A stretch of 64,000 nt of DNA from Janibacter sp. CX7 (GCF_024362365.1 NZ_CP101464.1:930001-994000), one strand, 5' to 3'; counted from the stretch's first letter, positions 19,814 to 28,607 are shown. Notes: generated by a model not told the origin, from the sequence alone. Translations and numbers: made by a program.

Positions 19814-20849
19814 CGGCCACCGCCTCGACCAGTGCGGCCGCCCGCTCGACGGCACCTGCGCACTCCCACCGCACCCACCCCTGGCCGCCTCGCGCCAAGG
19901 CCGTGTCGAGCGCGCAGGCCCAGTCGATCGTGTCGAGGTCCTCGGGCCGGACCGCGGTCGCGAGACCTGCGGCGTCGAGGGTCGCGGCCATGTGGTCCTG
20001 CTCGTCGTGGGGCCGGCGCTGTGGCACGACCAATGCCGCCACACCGGCGGCGGCGACGTCAGCCACCGCGTTCTGCCCGCCGTGTGTGACCACGACGTCC
20101 GCGCGAGCGATCAGGCTGCGCACGTCGGGGACCCAGACGTCTCCGCCCGCGACCTGCCAGTCGAGGTGTGGGGCCGAGCGGACGATGGTCATCGGCAGGT
20201 CTCCCCGGTCGAATCCCTCGGAGCCCGAGAGGATGAGACCCCTGGCGCGACGCACGCCGTCCCAGGCGTTCGTCCGGTGCCGGTCTGCCGAGGCGATGGC
20301 TGCGCGCGGGCTGCGGGCGAGTCCTCCCACGGCCACGACGCGGGCGGCGGACGTCCCGGTCGACCACAGCTGCGTGTGGGCCCACTCCGGCCATGGGGCG
20401 AGAACGGCGGTGGCTGCGGCCAGAGCGCTGTGGTGCGGCGCGTCGTGCCGCAGTCCCGGCTGTGCCACGACGATGACCGGGACACCGAGGAGCCGGACGA
20501 GCACGGTCACCTCGCACGAGACGTCCACGACGACGACGTCGGGCTGGTGCACCTGGATCCACCGTGCGATGGTCGTCATGCGCTCGCTGAATCCCCGGTG
20601 ACCCAACGGTGCCCAGTGCATGAGGCCGCGCATCGTCACGTCGGCGTCGCTGGCCGATGTGCCTTCGGCGAGAGGAGCGTCGTGGGCCAGTAGCACGGAC
20701 TCCAGTCCGGCGGCTCGCGTGGCGGCCTGGTCCAGCTCTGAGCCGAGGAGGGTCACATCGACCCCGTCCGTGGCCAGCCGACGGCCCACGATCATCGCTC
20801 GGGTGCGGTGCCCGGAGCCGTGGTGGTGCACGTACCAGCCGACCTTCAC
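19806..20849 (-). CDS. GT-B glycosyltransferase (MurG/GT28-like)
   Basis: A 347-residue two-domain glycosyltransferase. HGSGHRTRAM near the N-terminus is the glycine-histidine loop of MurG-like enzymes, and the C-terminal half has THGGQNAVADVAAAGVAALV followed by DEQDHMA, the UDP-sugar site of the family. No membrane helix is seen. It overlaps its upstream neighbour by 4 nt (ATGA) and its downstream neighbour by 8 nt. UDP-hexose or UDP-N-acetylhexosamine is the likely donor by family, but the acceptor is unknown. Confidence 0.85.
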   Translation of the reverse strand: MKVGWYVHHHGSGHRTRAMIVGRRLATDGVDVTLLGSELDQAATRAAGLESVLLAHDAPLAEGTSASDADVTMRGLMHWAPLGHRGFSERMTTIARWIQVHQPDVVVVDVSCEVTVLVRLLGVPVIVVAQPGLRHDAPHHSALAAATAVLAPWPEWAHTQLWSTGTSAARVVAVGGLARSPRAAIASADRHRTNAWDGVRRARGLILSGSEGFDRGDLPMTIVRSAPHLDWQVAGGDVWVPDVRSLIARADVVVTHGGQNAVADVAAAGVAALVVPQRRPHDEQDHMAATLDAAGLATAVRPEDLDTIDWACALDTALARGGQGWVRWECAGAVERAAALVEAVAGG

Positions 20850-21928
20850 GCTCGGCCTCGTCCCGAGCCGACGAGCTCGCGGTACAGGCTCGCGTACTCG
20901 TGCACCATCCGCTCCCAGCCCAGGTCCCTCAGGGCGGCGAGGCGAACGCCCTCGCGGGGGAGCGAAGCCGCTGCGTCCACGCCGTCACTCAGTCCCCGGA
21001 CGATGCTGTCGGCGTCCCCCCGGGCACTCACGAGAACGCCGATCTCTGGGGTGACGAACTCTGCGAGACCACCCCGATCGAGAGCGATGACCGGGGTTCC
21101 CCACGTGGCAGACTCCGCCGCGACGAGGCCGAAGGGTTCTTCCCACCGCGGGGTGACCAAGGTCGCCGCGCTGGCGCGCACGAGCGCGGCCAAATCGGAG
21201 TGCGGCAGATGTCCGGCGTACCTCACACGATCGTCGAGCTGGGGCGCGATGACGTCGTCGAACCACGCCCGCTCGCTCACCGGGCCGACGATGGTCAGAC
21301 GCCTCCCGGCTCGTCGCGCGGCGGAGATGGCGAGGTCGCATCCCTTGGTGTGCGTCAGGCGGCCGACCCACACCAGGTCGTCGCCCCCTGCGCCCGAGCC
21401 GCCGCCGTCGTCGTCGACCCCGTTGTGGATGACCCTCGGGCGGGTGGGCAGCGTGCTCCAGTCTGCCGCGTTGGTGCGGCTGACGCAGACGTACTCGACG
21501 CGCGGGCTCGCCAGGGCGACCCCGAGCTCCATCCAGGGGAAGGGGGGAGTGTGCAGTGTCGTCACCAGTGGTGCGGCCACCGCTGGGCTGAAAGCCAGCG
21601 GGAGGAAGTTCAGGCTCTGGTTGTGGACCACGTCGACGGGCCTGGCGAGGAGGTCGACGACAGCCGCGGTGAAGGCCGCGTGGTCGCGCAGGAAATCGGG
21701 CTCGGGCAACTGGGGGTCGAGCGCGGCCACGGCACTGAGGTCGGGCAGACCGCGATAAGGGACGAGCTCGTCGGCGACACCGGGGTCGCTGCCCGCGGGC
21801 GCGTACATCCGGACGTGGTGCCCGAGCTCGCGCAGTCCGCGCGCCAGCAGCGCAGTGTGCGACTCCTGGCCACCGGCATAGGGCTCGGCGACGGGGTGAC
21901 GCGAGGTGGCGAGCATGGCGATGCGCAC
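20846..21928 (-). CDS. GT4-family glycosyltransferase
   Basis: A 360-residue retaining glycosyltransferase. The N-terminal GGQESHTALLARGLRELGH loop and the C-terminal EPFGLVAAESATWGTPVIA motif (with the E-x7-E glutamates) are typical of GT4. The start is taken as GTG at 21928, sharing one base with the preceding stop codon. A longer upstream frame would run into the neighbouring gene. Such enzymes transfer from nucleotide-activated hexoses in the cytosol, and the product is not known. Confidence 0.87.
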   Translation of the reverse strand: MRIAMLATSRHPVAEPYAGGQESHTALLARGLRELGHHVRMYAPAGSDPGVADELVPYRGLPDLSAVAALDPQLPEPDFLRDHAAFTAAVVDLLARPVDVVHNQSLNFLPLAFSPAVAAPLVTTLHTPPFPWMELGVALASPRVEYVCVSRTNAADWSTLPTRPRVIHNGVDDDGGGSGAGGDDLVWVGRLTHTKGCDLAISAARRAGRRLTIVGPVSERAWFDDVIAPQLDDRVRYAGHLPHSDLAALVRASAATLVTPRWEEPFGLVAAESATWGTPVIALDRGGLAEFVTPEIGVLVSARGDADSIVRGLSDGVDAAASLPREGVRLAALRDLGWERMVHEYASLYRELVGSGRGRA

Positions 21929-22626
21929 TAGCCCACCTCGTCCTCGAGGTCGGTGAGGTACTCCGCAAAACCACCGTGGCACCGACCGGTCCGACGGGCC
22001 GAGGAGGACACTCGCACCGTGTCCGTCGCCACCCATGACGGCGTGTGAGCGCGGATGCGCCGCACGAGGTCGACGTCCTCGTCGCTCGCCATCGCGCGGA
22101 ACCCTCCGATGGCGAGGTAGGTGCTCGCACGCAGGCCCAGGTTGGCGCCGTGCACGTGAGGGTGCCCTTCGACCAGGTGGTGCCGGGCGCGCCATTCCAT
22201 CAGCACGCGGGAGTCGGTCAGACCGCGCGGCTCGACGGTGCCGATGACCGCGTCATGAGTCCGGGAGAGGTCGATGTGTCCGACCAGCCAGTGCGGGGGG
22301 ACGACGGTGTCGGCATCGGTCGAGGCGAGCCAGAGGTCATCGACACCGACCTGAAGGGCCGTGGCGGTTCTCAGGGCAGCGGTGGCCCCACTGCGTCGGG
22401 CGGCGCCGACATTTCCGTGGTCGACGCTGAGGCTGCGGACACCCGCTCGGCGGACGACCGACGCGGAGCCGTCGACGGAGCGGTCGAGCACGACCGTGAC
22501 GTCGATCATCACCTCGGGATGGACGATGCTCGCCCGGCGCCGAGCGGCGTCGATGCTGGCCAGTGCCTCGGGGAGCAGCACCTCCTCGTTGCGTGCGGGA
22601 ACGACGACGTGCAGGGCGCGGATCAT
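21928..22626 (-). CDS. GT2-family glycosyltransferase, short form
   Basis: A 232-residue GT-A glycosyltransferase with VVPARNEE at residues 8-15, DAD (D104-D106) in STDADTVVP and the acidic ASDEDVDLVRR motif toward the C-terminus. It lacks the membrane helices of processive synthases, so it probably adds a single residue. It overlaps the PIG-L/methyltransferase gene by 4 nt and the GT4 gene by 1 nt. Confidence 0.86.
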   Translation of the reverse strand: MIRALHVVVPARNEEVLLPEALASIDAARRRASIVHPEVMIDVTVVLDRSVDGSASVVRRAGVRSLSVDHGNVGAARRSGATAALRTATALQVGVDDLWLASTDADTVVPPHWLVGHIDLSRTHDAVIGTVEPRGLTDSRVLMEWRARHHLVEGHPHVHGANLGLRASTYLAIGGFRAMASDEDVDLVRRIRAHTPSWVATDTVRVSSSARRTGRCHGGFAEYLTDLEDEVG

Positions 22627-23987
22627 CGGGACGCCTCGTAGACGTCGATGAGGACGTCCTCCTCGACGAGGGTGACCACCGACCAGCGGTCACACACGGC
22701 GCGGACCTGAGCGTGCACGCGGGGGCCGTCCAAGGGGATCTCGCGGGTCGCGTGCCGCCAACTCACCAGGACGAGCTCACCGCCGGGAGCGAGCCGCTCG
22801 ATGAGACCGCCGAGGGTGAGCCACAGCTCGAAGGGCGTGAGGAAGTAGCCGACCTCGGACATCACCACGAGGTCGAAGGGTCCGCTCAGCTCGGTGATGA
22901 TGGAAGGGGCCTCGCCCCTGATCCAGGTCAGGCCGCTCGGTGCGTCGCGAGCAGCGATGTCGAGTGCGCGCTGACTGACGTCGATCGCCACGACGTCACC
23001 GGACCGCGACGCGAGGTCGCGCGTGAGCGTACCCGTGGAGCAACCGAGGTCGAGCACCCGTTCGTACCGCTCGCGTCGCAGGACGGCAGTGGTCAGGGCA
23101 CGTTTGCGCCGCTCGTACCAGGTGTCGCTCGACCAGGGGTCCTCGCCGCAGTCGAACATCGCGTCGAACGTGGCGGGTCGCTGCGAACTTGGCGCATCGG
23201 GGCGCAGGTTGCCGCGGTCGGACAGGACCAGGGTGGTGAAGCCACGCACGGTCGGCGCCAGCACTGCGTCCGTCAGCAAGGCCTCGTCACCCGCGGCCGT
23301 CGAGAGCGGCTGGACCTGGCTGTGATGCCGCCGGACCGCCCGCGTGCGACGGGACTGGGCGTCCAGGGTCGCGTCGACGGCGACGAGGTCCGACCACGGC
23401 AGCAGGTCGGGTTCGCTCCAGTGCCAGAACCACACCAGGTAGTGGGCCAGGCTGACCCCCGCCTCTCCGGCAGACGTCCGGGAGAGGACCGCGGTGCGGG
23501 TTGCGCGACCAGCAGCGTCATGATCGGGGTGTCCGTCCGACGTCCACGGGGCCAGGACGAGGGTGCCCGTGGAGCAGAAGGAGGCGACGGCAGCCGAGAT
23601 CTCCTCCTGGCGCTCAGCGAGGCCGCCGTCGGGGAGCCCGACGTGCACGACGTGTGCGGCCGGCGCGAGTTCAGCGGCGGCTCGCTCGCCCTCGGCGCGC
23701 CGACGAGCACCCAGGTCCTCACGGCTCACCGTGGAGGAGCGAGGGTGCGACGCCTCCCCACTGGTCAGGATCAGCAGCGTCACGTCCACGCCGAGCGCGG
23801 CGGCATCGGCGATGAAGGCCCCGGCGCCCAAGCACTCGTCGTCCGGGTGGGCTGCCACGACGAGCAGGTGGTGGTGGTGGCCGATGACGGCACGCGTCGT
23901 GGGTGTCGTCACCGATGACCATCGAGGGTCGCCCACCCACCGCAACTCGCCGTCGGGGTGGTCCAGGCGTGGTGTCCGGGTGGTCAT
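22623..23987 (-). CDS. PIG-L deacetylase fused to NodS-like methyltransferase
   Basis: A 454-residue fusion. Residues 40-230 are a PIG-L/LmbE zinc deacetylase (AHPDDE at 46-51 and HPDHD at 153-157), a family that removes N-acetyl groups from GlcNAc-type sugars. Residues 265-454 are a class I SAM methyltransferase with DLGCSTGT at 313-320. The preceding DPWSSDTWYERRK resembles the NodS N-methyltransferases that act on deacetylated chitooligosaccharides. One chain could thus expose an amine and methylate it. That sequence of reactions is inference. The start at MTTRTPRLD overlaps the upstream gene by 4 nt. Confidence 0.88.
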   Translation of the reverse strand: MTTRTPRLDHPDGELRWVGDPRWSSVTTPTTRAVIGHHHHLLVVAAHPDDECLGAGAFIADAAALGVDVTLLILTSGEASHPRSSTVSREDLGARRRAEGERAAAELAPAAHVVHVGLPDGGLAERQEEISAAVASFCSTGTLVLAPWTSDGHPDHDAAGRATRTAVLSRTSAGEAGVSLAHYLVWFWHWSEPDLLPWSDLVAVDATLDAQSRRTRAVRRHHSQVQPLSTAAGDEALLTDAVLAPTVRGFTTLVLSDRGNLRPDAPSSQRPATFDAMFDCGEDPWSSDTWYERRKRALTTAVLRRERYERVLDLGCSTGTLTRDLASRSGDVVAIDVSQRALDIAARDAPSGLTWIRGEAPSIITELSGPFDLVVMSEVGYFLTPFELWLTLGGLIERLAPGGELVLVSWRHATREIPLDGPRVHAQVRAVCDRWSVVTLVEEDVLIDVYEASR

Positions 23988-25033
23988 CGTGCGGCTTCGA
24001 CGAGCATCGCTCCGGTGCGCGCCAGGTCGCGGTCGCCATGGTGCTGCCGGACGTAGACGGTGAGGTCCGCGGCCCGACGGGCGTGCTCCTCGTCGAAGGT
24101 CAGCGGAGCCGGCCCCAGCGCCCGAGCCACCTCGGTCAGGCAGACGTGGGCGGCGGACGCCGCCGCGTCGCGGGCGCGGGCGGCCATGAAGGCGCCCGCC
24201 GCACCCGCGGCCGTCCCCGCGTCGATCGCGGCGGCTGCCGCCCGCAGCTCGAGCTCGGCGGCCCGCAGAGCCCGGTCGAGGCGACCGAGGTGCCAGGTCG
24301 CGATCTGGTCGGGCTCCCGGCGACATGCAGCGTCGAGCACGCGCTGCGCGAGGGCTGCCGCAGCTCCGAACCACACGGCCGCCACGGCGACCCCACCCCA
24401 CGCGAATCCCGGTCGGGTCAGGTACCACCCGGCCGGGCCGACGGGGGTCGCGGGGACGTCGTGCAGGTCCAGGCCGGTGCTGCGCACGTCCACGAGCCCA
24501 CGCGAGGCCCAGGACGCGTCGTCCCGTCGGATGCCGGGGTGCGACAGGTCGACGGCGAAGGCCTGCCGCCGCTCGTCGGACACGTGCGCGGTGATGATTG
24601 CGTGGCTGACGTGGGCCGCGAGCGAGCACCACGGTTTGCTCCCCGACAGACGCCAGCCCGCATCCGAGCGGGTGGCGTCCAGATGGGTGTCCGGGGAGTG
24701 GGCCGCGTAGACGCCCCAGGTGCTGCCCCGTGGTGCGCTGACGGTCACGTCGGCGCCAGGGTGTGCGTCGGCCGCCTGCTCCAGGATGCTCAGCGCATCG
24801 AGGTGCGGCTCGACGACCCGGGCGACGGTGAGATCGCCGGCGCCGAGGGAGCCTAGGGATCGCAGGTAGGACCACGTGCTCGTCCCCAGGTGGGAGGAGA
24901 GCGGGCTCAGGTCGATCGCCAGCGACAGTGCCGCCGGGATGTCTGCCGCCACATCGCGGGCTGCAAGGACGAGGTCCTGGTCCGCCCAAGCCAAGAAGCT
25001 GAAGGGCCGCGAGGCGGCGGTGCTGGTCGTCAT
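23984..25033 (-). CDS. Acyl-CoA-dehydrogenase-like flavoprotein
   Basis: A 349-residue protein with the acyl-CoA dehydrogenase layout: a helical N-terminal domain, a central beta domain with WRLSGSKPWCSLA, and a C-terminal four-helix region. The usual catalytic glutamate context is not obvious and the N-terminal domain is short. It may oxidise a non-CoA substrate such as a sugar-linked amine or act only as an FAD-binding partner. It sits inside the glycosyltransferase operon with 4-nt overlaps on both sides, so a role in tailoring the saccharide is more likely than fatty acid oxidation. The function is not established. Confidence 0.75.
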   Translation of the reverse strand: MTTSTAASRPFSFLAWADQDLVLAARDVAADIPAALSLAIDLSPLSSHLGTSTWSYLRSLGSLGAGDLTVARVVEPHLDALSILEQAADAHPGADVTVSAPRGSTWGVYAAHSPDTHLDATRSDAGWRLSGSKPWCSLAAHVSHAIITAHVSDERRQAFAVDLSHPGIRRDDASWASRGLVDVRSTGLDLHDVPATPVGPAGWYLTRPGFAWGGVAVAAVWFGAAAALAQRVLDAACRREPDQIATWHLGRLDRALRAAELELRAAAAAIDAGTAAGAAGAFMAARARDAAASAAHVCLTEVARALGPAPLTFDEEHARRAADLTVYVRQHHGDRDLARTGAMLVEAAR

Positions 25034-25569
25034 GAACGTCGCAGCGACGACGCGCGATCGAGGAGACCAGCCGGACCACGCTGCTGCTCGCCGAGGGCGG
25101 CGTCCAGGACGAGCAGGCCGCCCGTCGCCATCGGGGTGGCCCACTGGAGCCAGCGCATACGGGCAGAGAGGTCGCGGACGCGCTGGGCCGACTCCGGGTC
25201 CCGGTCGCCGGCCTCTTGGGCGCGACCGAGCCGGGCGCCCTCGCGATACGCGGCGGCGCTCGCGACCAGCGCGATGCCGGTGAGAGCCGTCTTCACGACG
25301 ACTGCAGCTGTGGTCGGTGGGTGGACCGCGACGCGCCGCTTGTTGTCGGCGACGATCGCCAGCCCGCTCAGGAGGTGCACGCCGATCGCGCCGGCCTGCA
25401 CAGGTCCCCACGAGGTCCACCCTTCGTCGGCGATGCGGGAGCGCTCCTGAGCGCTGTCGCCCACTCGTGATGCGGGGTTGAGAGCGACGGCGCCCATGAG
25501 CGAGCCGCCGAACCAGGCGGCGTTGGTGACAAGGTGCGCGGCCCGGACAGTGGTGCTGTAGATCGTCAT
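25030..25569 (-). CDS. Four-helix membrane protein, first gene of the glycosyltransferase operon
   Basis: A 179-residue protein with four predicted membrane segments (around residues 8-30, 55-75, 85-105 and 140-160) and a charged loop between the last two. I do not recognise a named family. The ATG follows TACTGT by 6 nt, so this gene probably carries the leaderless promoter of the whole seven-gene unit. Its stop overlaps the next start by 4 nt. It may anchor the cytosolic enzymes or handle the lipid carrier, but nothing in the sequence proves this. Confidence 0.75.
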   Translation of the reverse strand: MTIYSTTVRAAHLVTNAAWFGGSLMGAVALNPASRVGDSAQERSRIADEGWTSWGPVQAGAIGVHLLSGLAIVADNKRRVAVHPPTTAAVVVKTALTGIALVASAAAYREGARLGRAQEAGDRDPESAQRVRDLSARMRWLQWATPMATGGLLVLDAALGEQQRGPAGLLDRASSLRRS

Positions 25570-25575
25570 CTCTCG

Positions 25576-25649
25576 ACAGTAGGGAGGGCGGGCTCGGGCT
25601 GCACCACCCCTAAGGGTGGCCTGGTGCAGTGGGCCGCTCCGCCTACATT
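25576..25649. promoter_or_regulatory. Divergent promoter with operator palindrome (membrane-protein operon / PucR regulator)
   Basis: TACTGT (minus strand, 25576-25581) and TACATT (plus strand, 25644-25649) are minus-10 boxes lying 6 nt from their ATG codons. Midway, CTGCACCA (25599-25606) and TGGTGCAG (25622-25629) form an inverted repeat with an inner CCACCC/GGGTGG pair. A site placed between two divergent promoters suits control of both by the PucR protein. Confidence 0.55.
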
Positions 25650-25655
25650 TGTCCG

Positions 25656-26804
25656 ATGGCCGATGTGCAGGACCTCGTCGACGAGGCATCCGCGATCCTC
25701 CTCGCCCCGGTGACCCTGGAGGACCGTCGTTTCCGGCTGCTTGCCTTCGCCGCGCACGCCGGTGACGTCGACAGCGTGCGGGCCGAGACGGTGCTCTCCC
25801 GCGGAGCGCGCCCGCGCACCCGTGAGTGGTTCGAGAGCTTCGGCATCGCGCGGGCGAGCGCGCCGGTCCACGTGCCCGGCGACCCGGAACGTGGCACGCA
25901 GGCGCGGCTGTGCCTGCCTGCACGGTGGAGAGGGGTCACCCAGGGCTACCTGTGGGCGGTCGAGCCCCCCGAGGGGCTGACGACCGACCGGGTCCGTGCC
26001 GCAACGGTGCTCGCCGACCAGGCGGGGGAGCACCTGGCCCGGCTCACCTCCCGTCGCCGCGAGACCGAGCGTCTCGTCCTCGACCTGCTCGACGCGGAAG
26101 CGGGCTCGCGCAGCGGCCCCGCCCGCGAGCTGGCCGACGAGCTGGCCGTGGACCCCGGCGCCCGGGCCGCGGTCGTCGTCCTGGGCGCAGCGCCCGGTGT
26201 CCGGCTGCGGGTCGACGAGGTGCACGGGCCTGGAGGTCTGCCGCGTCGTATCGGCGTCGCCGAGCGCTCGGGCGACCTCGTGCTCGTCGTCCCGGCGGCG
26301 ACGGACCTGGAGGTCCATGACGCTGCCGAGTCGGCCCTGCGCACCCTCGGTCGGGTCGTGGAGGAGCACGTCGTCGCCGGGGTGGGCGATCTCGTGCCGC
26401 TGGTGGATGTGGCACGTTCCCTGCGCGAAGGGCGCGCCGCCCTGCGCGTCGTGCGTCCGTCCACCCCTGACCCGCCCGGCCAGTGCGCCGCCGCGCGAGT
26501 CCATGCGTGGTCGTCCCTCGGCATCGAGCGCCTGCTCGGCACGACGGCCGGCGACGACCTGCTCGAGGCGGTGCGCACCCCCGCGGTCGCGGAACTGCTC
26601 GCGGCCGCACCAGAGCTCGTCGAGACCGCCTGGGTCCATCTCGAGGAGGGTTGCTCAGTCGGCATCACCTCGGCTCGCCTCGGCCTGCACCGCCAGAGCG
26701 TCTACGCGCGGCTGCGGCGGATCGAGTCCGTGACCGGACTCGACCTCTCCCGTGGTCGCGACCGCCTCGAGCTGCACCTCGGCCTGCTCGTCCTGCGCCC
26801 CTGA
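25656..26804 (+). CDS. PucR-family transcription regulator
   Basis: A 382-residue protein. The C-terminal 60 residues are the PucR-type helix-turn-helix (SVGITSARLGLHRQSVYARL), preceded by the GGDEF-derived core seen in CdaR/PucR proteins. The first 150 residues are a GAF-like sensor region. The family responds to small metabolites such as purines, sugar acids or proline, but the ligand is not readable. The ATG lies 6 nt behind TACATT. It is divergent from the seven-gene glycosyltransferase operon across 86 nt and is the obvious candidate to regulate it. Confidence 0.87.
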   Translation: MADVQDLVDEASAILLAPVTLEDRRFRLLAFAAHAGDVDSVRAETVLSRGARPRTREWFESFGIARASAPVHVPGDPERGTQARLCLPARWRGVTQGYLWAVEPPEGLTTDRVRAATVLADQAGEHLARLTSRRRETERLVLDLLDAEAGSRSGPARELADELAVDPGARAAVVVLGAAPGVRLRVDEVHGPGGLPRRIGVAERSGDLVLVVPAATDLEVHDAAESALRTLGRVVEEHVVAGVGDLVPLVDVARSLREGRAALRVVRPSTPDPPGQCAAARVHAWSSLGIERLLGTTAGDDLLEAVRTPAVAELLAAAPELVETAWVHLEEGCSVGITSARLGLHRQSVYARLRRIESVTGLDLSRGRDRLELHLGLLVLRP

Positions 26805-26810
26805 CCCTCC

Positions 26811-26864
26811 GTACTTCCTTAAGGAAATACGCACCCAAGCCGCATTGCCGGAGGGCAATGCGGC
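26811..26864. terminator. Bidirectional terminators between PucR and DUF1353 genes
   Basis: GCCGCATTGCC (26839-26849) and GGCAATGCGGC (26854-26864) form a perfect 11-bp stem with a GGAG loop. A smaller AT-rich palindrome, TTCCTTAAGGAA, precedes it. The flanking genes converge here. Confidence 0.8.
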
Positions 26865-26865
26865 C

Positions 26866-27681
26866 TCAGGGGGTGGTGGCGCGGGTGACGAGGCGTTCGG
26901 CGACCTGGTAGACGCCGGTGAGCAGGGCGAGGGCCACCGTGATGTGCAGCAGCAGGGCCAGGGCGACCCCGAGGATCATCCCGGCGGCGCGGAACCGCCC
27001 CCACCCGACCAGCCCGATGACCACCGGGATGACGATCGCGCCGAGGGCGCCGGTGAGCAGCTCCACCCACCACGGCCGATCGCCCATCCACGGCACGCCG
27101 CCGACGAGCGGCACGGTGACGTCGAAGAGGTCGAGCGTCGCGAGCACGCCGAGTCCGGCGACGACGAGCACGGTCGCGATCGCCGTCACCCTCCACCGCA
27201 GCCGCTCGGCCGCGGACCACGGCGAGCGCGTGTCCTGGAAGAAGGTCCCGAGCGTCACCGCGGTCCACATCAGCCACCGCCGGATCAGCCCGGTCCCGGT
27301 GTCGGCCATGGCCGCCCGGAAGACGAGGTCGGCGCGCTCGCGGTCGATCCGCACCCCGGGAGCGGCGGTGAAGGCCCCGCGCACGAGCCCGTCGTGCAGC
27401 AGCGCCGCCGGCAGGTGCCGACCGGTGCGCGGCACGAGCCACAGGAAGATCGACGGCACGGAGGTCAGGTCGGTCGTGAAGGTCGTCGGGTCGACGGGCA
27501 CGAGCAGCTGCCCCAGCTCACGGTCGCGGTAGCCCAGCCGTCGCCCCATGCGGAACTCCTCGACCGACATGTCGAGCGTGCGCTCGAGGACGATGAGCGG
27601 CGGCGACGTGGGGTCGGGCTGCCCGTCGGGCGGCCCACCGTCGTAGAAGCGTCTCGCCTGGGTCTCCAGCGGCCGGTCCAT
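26866..27681 (-). CDS. DUF1353 protein with C-terminal membrane segments
   Basis: A 271-residue protein. The N-terminal half carries the DUF1353 pattern TDLTSVPSIFLWLVPRTGRH followed by PAALLHDGL, with conserved Asp and His. That family is common in phages and bacteria and has no settled function. The C-terminal half has three hydrophobic segments (about residues 165-190, 215-240 and 243-262). The two-part layout suggests a membrane-anchored enzyme. The amber-interrupted glycosylase-like gene is immediately upstream on the same strand, 25 nt away. No other phage genes are near. Confidence 0.75.
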   Translation of the reverse strand: MDRPLETQARRFYDGGPPDGQPDPTSPPLIVLERTLDMSVEEFRMGRRLGYRDRELGQLLVPVDPTTFTTDLTSVPSIFLWLVPRTGRHLPAALLHDGLVRGAFTAAPGVRIDRERADLVFRAAMADTGTGLIRRWLMWTAVTLGTFFQDTRSPWSAAERLRWRVTAIATVLVVAGLGVLATLDLFDVTVPLVGGVPWMGDRPWWVELLTGALGAIVIPVVIGLVGWGRFRAAGMILGVALALLLHITVALALLTGVYQVAERLVTRATTP

Positions 27682-27706
27682 GACCCCAGCGTGGCAGCGC
27701 GCGGTG

Positions 27707-28573
27707 TCAGCGGGGGAGCAGTCGGTCGCAGACCTCGACGATCCGACGACGAAGGGAGGACGACGTCACCATGAGGTCCCGCTGGCGGGCGACGTACTCG
27801 GCCTTGCCCCCGGGCGTCTCGATGGCGACCGGGTCCAGTCCCAGACCCGACACGTCGTAGGGCGAGGCCTGCATGTCCAGCCGACGCACCCGCAGCGCAT
27901 GCCGGAAGGCGTCGAGCGTCACCTCCGACGGCATCGCCGGCGCGAGCTTGAAGGCCCACTTGTAGGTGTCCATGCCCGCGTGCAGGCAGGCCGGCTGCTC
28001 GTGGTCGACCTGGTCCTCGCGCGTCGGGCGAAGGGTGTTGCGCCCCACCGCATCCGGGGTGAAGAAGCGATAGGCGTCGTAGTGGCTGCACCGGATGCGG
28101 TGACCCTCGACGACCGCGTCCGTCGCCTCCTGTCCCAGGCGAAGGGGGAGCTGCTCGTGCCGCTGCTCGCCCGGCTGGAGGCGGTAGACCATCGCCCACT
28201 CATGCAGCCCGAAGCAGTCGTGGGTGCCCGGCCGCGACAGCGTCGCCGTGAGCAGGTCACGCACGAAGGTGACGGTCCGCCCCCTTCGCCCGACGAAGTC
28301 GTCGACGTCGAGCCGGGCGCTGCCGTCCGCGCCCACCGTGTAACCGGACCGGCCGGCGAAGTCCTCGCCGGCGTCGAGCAGGGTCACGCCGGGGCCCGGG
28401 TGCTACCGGCGCAGGTGCGCCGGACGGTGTGCGTAGTACTCGAAGAGGAAGTCCTCGACGGCGTGCCGCTCGCCCCGTGCCCGGCGCTCGCGGTGGCCGG
28501 CCGTCAGCTCGTCGACCGCCTGCGCGTGGGCGCGCGCACGGGCGGTCCACTCCTCGCGGGTCAGGGTCGTCAT
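27707..28573 (-). pseudogene. 3-methyladenine-DNA-glycosylase-like gene interrupted by TAG at codon 57
   Basis: The frame from ATG 28573 (MTTLTREEWTARARAHAQ) runs 56 codons to ...RPAHLRR, meets TAG at 28403-28405 and then continues in the same frame with HPGPGVTLLDAGEDF for 232 more codons. Actinobacterial homologues read tryptophan at this spot (RRWHPGPG) and are annotated as 3-methyladenine DNA glycosylase. The break is thus a single TGG-to-TAG change in a full-length gene of about 288 codons. Both halves keep normal composition and the TAGCCT promoter is intact. A GTG 16 nt past the stop could restart a 226-residue product. Recent decay, reinitiation and sequencing error all remain possible. 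Confidence 0.75.
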
Positions 28574-28580
28574 CGGGGCA

Positions 28581-28601
28581 AGGCTAGGCGGTCACTAGGG
28601 T
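28581..28601. promoter_or_regulatory. Divergent leaderless promoters (glycosylase-like gene / FAH hydrolase)
   Basis: TAGCCT on the minus strand (28581-28586) lies 7 nt from the ATG at 28573. TAGGGT on the plus strand (28596-28601) lies 6 nt from the GTG at 28608. Only 34 nt separate the two start codons, so the promoters overlap. Confidence 0.55.
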
Positions 28602-28607
28602 GGGCCC

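Noticed and set aside
26866..27681. Prophage remnant suggested by the DUF1353 gene
   Set aside because: No integrase, structural genes, attachment site or other phage genes are near.
28403..28405. Programmed read-through of TAG as an amino acid
   Set aside because: No pyrrolysine genes or stimulatory context are visible. A point mutation explains it more simply.
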